Source: a virus. Taken from it: DNA of 34,150 bases. The notes under the pieces were generated by a model that worked only from the letters and a program-made list of their open reading frames with translations, was not told where the DNA came from and searched no databases. Position numbers and translations under genes: made by a program. Of the stretch, positions 30,301 through 34,150 are shown piece after piece; position 1 is the stretch's first letter, and each line of letters begins with the position of its first letter. The stretch spans positions 1 to 34,150 of the IMG/VR virus record IMGVR_UViG_3300047551_000777. One strand, 5' to 3'.

Positions 30301-31385
30301 CTGGTTATGTTGGTATTAGAACAGAATCTACAAGTTCTTCTTACGCTTTACAGGTTGGTGGTGCAATCAATATTCAAGGTGAAATTTATAAAAATGGCAC
30401 AATATTTAATACACTACCAGCTCAAAACGCAAGCACAATTGGCGCTACGTTGAAGAGCGATGGAACAAATGCTTACTGGGCAGCTGATCCTGCCACACAG
30501 TATCAAACAGCATTTACTATTTCTAGAGGATATTCTCTTGCAGGATATAAAGATGCTACTTCTTGGAAAAATGTAAACTCTCTCAACCATTCAACATTTA
30601 CTCAAAGTAATTTGGGAGACTTATTATCTTTCAGTGATGGTTATTGTGCAGGAGCTCAAAGTTTAAGCATGATTGCTTATGTATTCACAACTGCTGATAG
30701 TTGGGATGGAACATCGGCAACTGTCTCTAAAGTAAATATGAATACAAATGCTAATGCAGGAACAACATCTGTTAATAGCGCAAGAAACAGAGCAACATTA
30801 ATGAGAAGAGACTTTAGATTTGCTTATGTCTATGGTGCTGGTGGATCACAACCAAGTAAATTTAATCTAACAAATGATACTTCATCGGCTTCTCCAAATG
30901 GAAACCCAGAAGGAGACGTAAACAACCCAGCTGGCGGTTACGGTCCTGTGTATGGATGGACTAAAAAGAGCAATGGATATTCATTCCCATGGGCAACTGA
31001 AACTTATGTTGGATGGAGCAATCCTCCAGGAACAGATGGATCTAACAAAACAATTTCATCGAGAAATAATGCTGCTTATTGGAACACTGGTGGAGGTTAT
31101 CAAACTGGTAATAACTGGTCTAAGAGAACACTTGATACTGGAACAGAAGTAGCTTCTATTGCTAAAAATGGAGTTACAGGTGAAGAAACATTACATACAG
31201 GTAATAGTTATGGATTTATGTGTGGTATGTATAATGGTGCTCAGAATAACCAAGGCGGTGTTATGAATTATGCTGCAGATACTTGGAGTTTCAACAGCAG
31301 TGTAAATAGAGTGGGTCCACCTGGAGCTGCTTCTGGTGCAGGAACAGAATTTGGTAGTGTTATTTCAGGTTACACAGGAGTTTAA
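21387..31385 (+). CDS. Giant tail fibre/adhesin, 3332 residues
   Basis: Probable main fibre. In order: Gly-Ser-Gly-Tyr repeats (about residues 60-130); a carbohydrate-binding-like module (196-248); a PLGDRTEKIATTEYVLNLA block leading into a right-handed beta-helix start (RVYVSQQIGDDANDG, about 295); a second carbohydrate-binding-like module (509-566); a duplicated helical region (717-1260); more beta-helix (1318-1420); a TDSKLPTQKAVKDYI block (about 1630); more repeats (about 1765-1850 and 2040-2110); two LDADxLD motifs (about 2176, 2322) around a pyocin-knob-like segment (W near SGTGVTTFGSWAKIW); three VGIG...L.V.G motifs (about 2637, 2726, 2973); and a C-terminal region of repeated blade-like segments (about 3040-3332). 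Beta-helix, knob and VGIG motifs are classic for phage fibres. No S74 autochaperone is seen at the end. A late-promoter-like box precedes it, and the next gene starts four bases after its stop. Confidence 0.9.
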   Translation: MSLEFNADKQIIKGSEPRLVGSSELSIRAGSGSDEKEVVRVQLDPSTKLPRVGVNRTGRRVEKITINSGFNGSGYTIAPSVTLSAPQLTGGIQALASAIISAGAVVGIIVDNPGDGYTSAPTVTISGGNGSGAAATAFLDTVDYELDVNGAIRTSTSIISDTARILNLDIDNFVTADAKFRSPALKTYANNTGILWSPNTSVNKGDQRYFGDNIYEAITDGITASIPPTHLDGDVVNGTTTFKHIGFRVNSPLLKYYNESIKYPRSVTPPLGDRTEKIATTEYVLNLATNDVGGRVYVSQQIGDDANDGRSAVNPVRTIKRACQIASQTVGTKETVVISGGDYVEDNPISIPPDCSIVGDNLRLVIVRPNNPRKHMFKFGDKNYVTGITFRDKIDSNGDPIATWDYAMVFDDKQRIYYDVNSGGDFGRNFPVGHQIFGVPKIRVTFQTNTGLTALAVNEYVTGVNTGSVGIVKSVTFNSGNVSGTADVEIISGSFQTGETFTYPGDSAKPWAANTSLLLNSFVYNGNNVYSVTVAGTTSSSGPTHATGAQLNGTAELTWIRSVYSFVATDVKSIRAEGEVVSQNKDLVSTLPITRIDGSLQSDPNVDGIVIYTSPLIGRTNTHDFKENEEIEISGLPTTSPDLSWLNGKQRVYKIINDADGRSRRIVIPKKSATFTDSNYIPNLATVKRYSYSITLSLLNSPNKFETTPYVSRRFQDACNLIRNNIEFIKDETYLQIADEFNPNFSISSIKATSGTGSNAGYVILEVTTSGNHGFFVDDNVTIYKNGLNNAINSSYPVYSRVSDTVFQVRYFGTVSTLGLTSGNTYNTSSTPALSASAYVQRSFVIPNETKCRRDIGHFVNAIIMDLEYGGNYNVVEAAQRYIENGQIGFVGNEIAQTVRAFEIARKLCILAMRRWRTRNGQLSDPLYTPVYSSVARYFDPTVSQDTSSPACNDVSSAINTLSYLFVAILTNNSSGAAGSTTGTQLDAGYLIQRNADFIASEALGYAAATYPSLISSLTEDQKRKCKRDIRFILSGLTRDLILGGNAGIVTAAESYFTGAALTGIPSNELTATRYAFEKARDLAIQAIRNWSGGTVATRTPSGATYDSTTGVLTVTFPDPSTPVTTSHKLAFKEGALTFNCSSNGGGNLASPQPTDRNYGKSLAITNVTSSGGNTTVTVNVGNAGTATGVSHTFVSALANGTIIIYDPVTPVYETTITRVEDWNILLYGSNPLCSNVASAITTEMLLLDNILSGSILPGATAKTYGTLYSPTITYPEGTLYDANNRRITPRGTWDDLPYIEASPYTQNASVISFLGGNGAEVDGNKVAQPNCPFPGLELNGSASFPNQGKSMVASAFTIVSFGGTGYKIINDGYVQLVSVFVIFCADGVYADTGGYASVTNSATNFGIYALRARGYREEPYVFDIGTITNVTESVTGKTVFTVSGLGRRPLEHYVVKFNDYRNTNTAIEYFVDAVSGVTVGPPFTATLTLNDTASFTKLSTNSVVANSNAEFVGKTIKLHRPSIVNSSSHTWEFAGSGTNYNALPENGGTKIEAYEQVSEFYGRVYTSGTDELGDFKVGYFARIENRTGAITFTGTVTISEVEFLKLKGGDVVVTGFDASPTLGGAFTTDSKLPTQKAVKDYITNNLGPYINKPYSTNAVPRALVELTDSGKISIDQIPALRPFNVFTVANQTERLALEGALAGDIAIQADTTTSYILNNDLTSLYAGFTVDTALQFTIGNIFTGSGTGGQIQATEYRQGVVYKLNITNSGSGYTVAPTVTISGGDPQGGAVSATAVATIANGQVVTLTITENNGFIGGKGYTTSPTVTIAGPGGAGVTATASALIESRLYGTIVNNIKLEDTDNITSNNTPTGTVVNVNRVVNTSSSLASNWVSLSSNQISADAITSGVIATTRLANNSSEANSFTFLRGDQSYAPALQSIKGSETRYFAKLIQSAAQNSSTFVFATNANILKGHGIVSITGVPLNTSVTNVLTSGGSTTVTISNPLTATVAAGTVIEFTRPASPLILDSPYTIGSFIDSVVVASGGTGFTNGTYTDVSLSGGTGTGLKANITVSGNSVTSVVVTNGGINYTGDFNITNVPAGIGSGSGLVLSAKLATTSKNYANTSLDIRRVDDLTITADPFGNAGIARFQKSQFTIGASGNGSVTLKTGADSGLDADLLDGAQGSYYLNASNLNQGVVSVDRLSGTYNISVSGQSGNTLRLITSTNNPTSSPSPNSFSEGIIADTRNNSADSLDDGGSRHLVMTLRNFGSGFDSTGGGVRQLAFTDNDNMWIRGSGTGVTTFGSWAKIWTSINDGPGTGLDADKLDNKQGVFYQNAYNINAGLISDNRLPSYQSAKSFNNSLKIFTTTNNTYYDIYIPGFVLTASPFLSGQQVFLYNVNAQNVGGITITNVVTYNDADDALDYTIISGVLTTGVFTGAETIGTASNRVPFQDFTIRNQGTFETASLESATGTALLRLGRKDGTASSPSIYFNSSASAATNYNIALIASGGSSTDGSGNLNIVAGSVDAVTINNQKIWNAGNLTPASNNVANTVVLRDGSGNFAAGTITATLTGSASLNVLKTGDTMTGSLNISGASSNLSVGGTSTLTGNVTIGAGSSLTVDTNTLYVDPTNDRVGIGLTNPGTKLEVSGAIRGGNFAQSQTNTGEAWFGRAGDRTLGTYTLQLGGSSATGTLFEIVDRAWSKVMYSLSGEAAANTLVATSDSRIGIGRSPTAGYKLDVNGTALFSDAVTIATTTDQMLYLNATDNSWAYMGFAWSGTRRYYFGLDSGGNGQLTSDSTSYSLNINGWSAVNMNQNLQISGADSDGLRLSGTAPTITFQDSDNRSAFIHVNSNLFYILGGANNAVEPNWAQVANSRWPLTIDLTNNNATFGGAVDTSAGTLNAQNGLQLKTWSGSANYTSITHSGWTGSSDYAILLSNTDPNTYISAKSGSSVFIRGGGNGTTGVKVDPSGYVGIRTESTSSSYALQVGGAINIQGEIYKNGTIFNTLPAQNASTIGATLKSDGTNAYWAADPATQYQTAFTISRGYSLAGYKDATSWKNVNSLNHSTFTQSNLGDLLSFSDGYCAGAQSLSMIAYVFTTADSWDGTSATVSKVNMNTNANAGTTSVNSARNRATLMRRDFRFAYVYGAGGSQPSKFNLTNDTSSASPNGNPEGDVNNPAGGYGPVYGWTKKSNGYSFPWATETYVGWSNPPGTDGSNKTISSRNNAAYWNTGGGYQTGNNWSKRTLDTGTEVASIAKNGVTGEETLHTGNSYGFMCGMYNGAQNNQGGVMNYAADTWSFNSSVNRVGPPGAASGAGTEFGSVISGYTGV
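23535..25165 (+). repeat. Tandem duplication of a helical domain inside the giant fibre
   Basis: Unit A starts near 23535 (DACNLIRNNIEFI) and unit B near 24345 (DAGYLIQRNADFI). Each then has a C(R/K)RDI helix (C852 and C1026), a GG-N segment, a (V)xAAExY or EAAQRYI helix, a FE(I/K)AR helix ending in W, and a final helix after PACNDVSSAI or PLCSNVASAI. A beta domain of about 95 residues is inserted early in unit A, and a different-looking one late in unit B. The match is at protein level only. Confidence 0.75.
31377..31380 (+). promoter_or_regulatory. Ribosome binding site inside the end of the giant fibre gene
   Basis: GGAG lies 8 bases before the ATG at 31389 and inside the last codons of the fibre gene. 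Translation of the next gene is therefore probably coupled to that of the fibre. Confidence 0.65.
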
Positions 31386-31388
31386 TAA

Positions 31389-32144
31389 ATGAAAAAGTAT
31401 TATTTGTCAAATGATAGTCTAGGATTATCAAAATTATCTACTTACAATCCATACGGAAACGTTTTAAATTGGAATTCTTTTTCCATAGAAGAAATAGATT
31501 TTGAAAATTTAAAAAAATATGTCTCAAATTTTATTGAGATCGATCAAGAAATGGCGGTATTTGGATTTAGATCATTTGGTGATCCTAGAGTAGAAATAAA
31601 AATTTCAAAACAAGATATTGATTTGAACGTAGAATATGATGACAGTGTAGATTTGAGTTATTATGAATCGGTTTTTAATAACAAAGTAAAAATACCAATG
31701 AGTGAAAAAAGATATAATTGTGTTGTGAAAACTATGAAGTTGGTATCCAAATTAATTTTGGAAGAAGAATTTGAAAATCGATACAAAAAATATATTGCAT
31801 CTATTACTTCATTAGAAACAAATTCTTGGTATCATCAATTAAACGATGAAAGTTTTGTAGAACATCTATCTTCAATTAAAAAAATTTCAAAAGAAGATTT
31901 TAAAACTAGGATAAATACAAAAAAACAAGAGCATGATGAGTATTTGAAAAAATTATATTTGGAATTACAGGAATTGAAGCAAAAATTTTATGATGTAGAA
32001 ACAATAAAAGAATTGAATATTTTGTATGAAGATTACTTCAACATTCCTATGCATGGAGAACAAGCAAGAGAATGTGGTAGGTTGATAGAAAAACAAAACG
32101 GAACTATATTCAGAAAACCTGTGGGAACTGGATTTAATTTTTAA
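31389..32144 (+). CDS. Hypothetical helical protein, candidate tail-fibre assembly chaperone, 251 residues
   Basis: No family recognised with certainty. The N-terminal third looks like a small mixed fold; the rest is helical and charged, with a long amphipathic helix near residues 176-205. From residue 140 the pattern is SLETNSWYHQL (W147, Q150), then ISKEDFKTRINTKKQEHDEY, then a helix and a short hairpin region. This layout (SW-x2-Q, a short loop, then an xSxExFxxxI helix) recalls the C-terminal region of phage tail-fibre assembly proteins, which often sit right after the fibre gene. The gene begins four bases after the giant fibre stop, with its ribosome site inside that gene. No signal peptide or membrane segment. 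It is clearly more AT-rich than gp8. The chaperone role is inference from pattern and position. Confidence 0.6.
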   Translation: MKKYYLSNDSLGLSKLSTYNPYGNVLNWNSFSIEEIDFENLKKYVSNFIEIDQEMAVFGFRSFGDPRVEIKISKQDIDLNVEYDDSVDLSYYESVFNNKVKIPMSEKRYNCVVKTMKLVSKLILEEEFENRYKKYIASITSLETNSWYHQLNDESFVEHLSSIKKISKEDFKTRINTKKQEHDEYLKKLYLELQELKQKFYDVETIKELNILYEDYFNIPMHGEQARECGRLIEKQNGTIFRKPVGTGFNF

Positions 32145-32159
32145 TTACTGGTAATAATT

Positions 32160-32936
32160 ATGTCTTTATCAAAAAAAGAAGTTATAGAAGTTGCAGAAAA
32201 GTGGACTTCTGGTATGTCACCAGAGCAAATAAACTTTTTTGTTATGAAATCTCATGTCACTAAAGACAGGCAAATAAAGCAAGCTTTGTTAGAAGTCGAA
32301 CAAAGATATCATAATTTACAAAAAATTGCAATTCAAAATAAAAGAACATTATTAGAAATTAAAAAAATAAAAAATAAATTGGAAACGTGTGAAGACGAAT
32401 TTGAAAGAGAGGCACTTTTAATTGATTTAGAAGATCTGGAAATTGATGATCAAACATATCAAAGAAAGAAAAAAGCTCTAGATAAAGAATTTGATACTTT
32501 TGTAAAATATCTACAAGATTTAGATTTACCAAAAGAGGAATTAGAAGAGCATTTAGAATATAACGAAGAACAAGAAAGAAAATATTGGATTGCTAGATTA
32601 GGAAAACAAGCAGCTCTAGACTTATTAACTAGTGGTAGAATAGGTCTTGGTAACATGGATTCGATTGCTATGTTATCAGAAGAAGATCAACTTTCAACAA
32701 TTCAAGTTGCCGTTCAATATTCTGGTTTGTTGGGTGTTGGCATCGGAAAAATGCAACAAAAATTGATGCCATATTTACAACAATTAGAAAAATCAGATTC
32801 TATGTCTCTGCCAACATTTCATGGAATAGAAGAAAATTTGGAAGTTCCCCTACTAAACGAACTTAAAAAATACAAAGGTGAATTGAATGAAGCAACCTCA
32901 GAAAGTATTCAGTCTACCGATAAATCCAAAACTTGA
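32160..32936 (+). CDS. Conserved-type helical protein of unknown function, 258 residues
   Basis: I do not recognise a function. Residues about 40-150 are strongly charged and helical, with heptad-like spacing (KIKNKLETCEDEFEREALL, then EELEEHLEYNEEQERKYW), so a coiled coil or helical bundle is likely. The following segment (RKYWIARLGKQAALDLLTSG, then GRIGLGNMDSIAML) looks like the conserved core and resembles hypothetical proteins of marine T4-like phages as I remember them. Another helical part follows (QYSGLLGVGIGKMQQKLMPY), and the last 35 residues look disordered. The gene starts 15 bases after the previous stop with no strong ribosome site, and its last 50 bases overlap the next gene. 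It has no signal peptide, membrane segment or catalytic motif. A virion-assembly role is possible from context only. Confidence 0.6.
   Translation: MSLSKKEVIEVAEKWTSGMSPEQINFFVMKSHVTKDRQIKQALLEVEQRYHNLQKIAIQNKRTLLEIKKIKNKLETCEDEFEREALLIDLEDLEIDDQTYQRKKKALDKEFDTFVKYLQDLDLPKEELEEHLEYNEEQERKYWIARLGKQAALDLLTSGRIGLGNMDSIAMLSEEDQLSTIQVAVQYSGLLGVGIGKMQQKLMPYLQQLEKSDSMSLPTFHGIEENLEVPLLNELKKYKGELNEATSESIQSTDKSKT
32875..32880 (+). promoter_or_regulatory. Ribosome binding site that fixes the start at 32887
   Basis: AAGGTG lies 6 bases before the ATG at 32887, inside the end of the previous gene. It supports the overlapping start over later in-frame ATG codons such as the one at the MPPFEQDAMG segment. 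Confidence 0.6.
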
Positions 32937-34150
32937 TAAAAAATTTATCGACGAGATTTTTATACCATTTTTATTAAAAAATCAAGAATATATTTTTGAT
33001 TTATATTTTACATGCAGAATGCCCCCATTTGAACAAGATGCAATGGGGGATTTATTCGAAGATAATAAAATTACAACCTACAATTCTTTTTACATCTCGG
33101 AACAATCTGGTATTCCATTATCCGCTACTTTCAATAATATTTTTGTGAGACCAGATCAAGAAAATCTTGATTTGTTCATTAAAAATTTTCGATACGTTTA
33201 TGATAAAGGAGTCAGGATTGCAACCATTCCTCACACATCTTGGTTATTGACTGGTCAAATACAAAAAGAATTTCCAGAGTTGTATATCAAAAATACAATT
33301 CTGAGAGAAGTTACAAGACCAAACGAAATTGTTTCTTTAGCAAAAGCAGGATTTAATTATATTAATCTCGATAGAGATTTAATGCGTGATAGAGATCAAC
33401 TTCTTGCAATTAAAGAAGCAAAAGAATATTGTGCTTCTATTGGGAAACCAGTTAAGTTATCTCTCTTGGCAAACGAAAATTGTTGGGGTGGTTGCCCTAT
33501 AATGCCAGAACATTATCATTATAATAATACAAGGAAATTAAACAATCCAGAATATTTTGGAGATGCTATCAGCAGAGTTTCTTGTTCTACTTGGGATATT
33601 GAAGATTCTTCATCTTCGTTGAAAGCAGCAAATATTCCCCCATGGAAAAAAGATTGGGAAGAATTTTTAGAAGAGGGAATAGATGTTTTTAAAATGCATG
33701 GAAGAGAATCTGCGATTCGATTAAATGAATCTATGGATATTATATCAAAATGGGCAAATGATGAAGAATTACTATTCTCCAACTTTAATGAGTATATTCA
33801 CGACATACACATTGAAAATAAACCAATTGATATTTGGAGAGAAAAAATAAAAAATTGTAAGTTTAACTGTTGGAAATGCAACTACTGTGAATCTGTTATA
33901 GAATCTAGAGTAAAAAAATATAACAAAGAAAGAATTCCATTAGTTCATCATGTAATGCAATCCTTAGAAAAATCTGGCAGAGGAGAATCTAATTTTAATG
34001 AAAAAAATTATAATATCGAAGGATTATCGTCAAACCGTGTAAGACATTTTTTAAACAATCTCTGTTCTCACGATAACTCGATTTACCTAGAAATTGGTTG
34101 TTATGCTGGAAGTACTTTTTTTGCTGCAAATATGAATAATGATATTATAT
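32887..34150 (+). CDS. U32-type TIM-barrel/Fe-S-like protein fused to a class I methyltransferase (3' end cut)
   Basis: 421 codons are visible, and the gene runs off the right edge. Residues 1 to about 340 resemble the U32 peptidase-like TIM-barrel group (relatives UbiU/UbiV, RlhA, TrhP). Barrel-type segments include FDLYFTCRMPPF, SATFNNIFVRPDQ, VRIATIPHTSWLLTGQ, FNYINLDRDLMRDR and VKLSLLANENC. Cysteines that could hold an Fe-S cluster or zinc are C199 and C203 (NENCWGGCP), C233, and a dense group C324, C328, C331 and C334 (CKFNCWKCNYC). From about residue 395 the motif YLEIGCYAGST (E402 to T410) is a class I SAM-binding loop, so a methyltransferase domain begins here. Family relatives use Fe-S clusters in hydroxylation chemistry; no reaction can be named for this one. 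It overlaps the upstream gene by 50 bases. The U32 reading comes from motif recognition, not a search. Confidence 0.7.
   Translation, partial: MKQPQKVFSLPINPKLDKKFIDEIFIPFLLKNQEYIFDLYFTCRMPPFEQDAMGDLFEDNKITTYNSFYISEQSGIPLSATFNNIFVRPDQENLDLFIKNFRYVYDKGVRIATIPHTSWLLTGQIQKEFPELYIKNTILREVTRPNEIVSLAKAGFNYINLDRDLMRDRDQLLAIKEAKEYCASIGKPVKLSLLANENCWGGCPIMPEHYHYNNTRKLNNPEYFGDAISRVSCSTWDIEDSSSSLKAANIPPWKKDWEEFLEEGIDVFKMHGRESAIRLNESMDIISKWANDEELLFSNFNEYIHDIHIENKPIDIWREKIKNCKFNCWKCNYCESVIESRVKKYNKERIPLVHHVMQSLEKSGRGESNFNEKNYNIEGLSSNRVRHFLNNLCSHDNSIYLEIGCYAGSTFFAANMNNDII

Noticed and set aside
30952-31382. S74 peptidase/autochaperone at the end of the giant fibre
   Set aside because: I expected it from the VGIG motifs but saw no S74-type helix with the catalytic Ser-Lys pair; the protein ends in Gly/Ser-rich repeats.
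31908-31922. Late-promoter-like GATAAATA-type box inside the 251-residue gene
   Set aside because: It is intragenic in very AT-rich sequence with no gene start nearby; chance is the simplest explanation.

Overview
The window is one long, single-strand stretch of late structural genes from a T4-like myovirus. The strongest anchor is the gene at 6650-8410, whose N- and C-terminal blocks match T4 baseplate wedge protein gp8. The low GC content, very long structural genes, a DUF4815 protein right after gp8, and fibre genes full of Gly-Ser-Gly-Tyr repeats are all typical of marine T4-like phages (cyanophage type). The sequence does not say whether the host is Prochlorococcus, Synechococcus, SAR11 or another marine bacterium. 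There is no tRNA, integrase, transposase, reverse transcriptase or CRISPR array.

Layout. (1) 2-6607: the 3' part of a giant baseplate protein in the position of T4 gene 7, ending in a LamG-type lectin fold. (2) 6612-6625: overlapping T4-type late promoter boxes. (3) 6650-8410: an enlarged gp8. (4) 8463-16628: a 2721-residue DUF4815 tail/baseplate protein. (5) 16628-16849 and 16833-20819: a small coiled-coil protein overlapping a 1328-residue fibre protein that carries two cupredoxin-like domains. (6) 20825-21334: a 169-residue protein that is mostly one fibre-tip-type beta domain. (7) 21338-21344: a second late-promoter-like box. (8) 21387-31385: a 3332-residue tail fibre or adhesin. (9) 31389-32144 and 32160-32936: two helical proteins, the first a candidate fibre-assembly chaperone. 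(10) 32887 to the right edge: a U32-type TIM-barrel/Fe-S protein running into a class I methyltransferase domain, cut by the window end.

How the parts fit. The first three genes should build the outer baseplate wedge. The middle genes should provide the connector and fibres that emerge from it, and the 3332-residue protein is the main candidate for host recognition. The two helical proteins may help folding or assembly. The U32/methyltransferase protein is probably an enzyme and its substrate is unknown. Genes abut or overlap with little spacing, as expected for a late operon, and there is no gene-free stretch longer than about 55 bases.

The most unusual points are: a cupredoxin-like domain with a complete His-Cys-His-Met copper set inside a fibre protein; a Gly-Ser-Gly-Tyr module spread over five consecutive structural genes; a tandemly duplicated helical domain in the giant fibre; and the U32-methyltransferase fusion.
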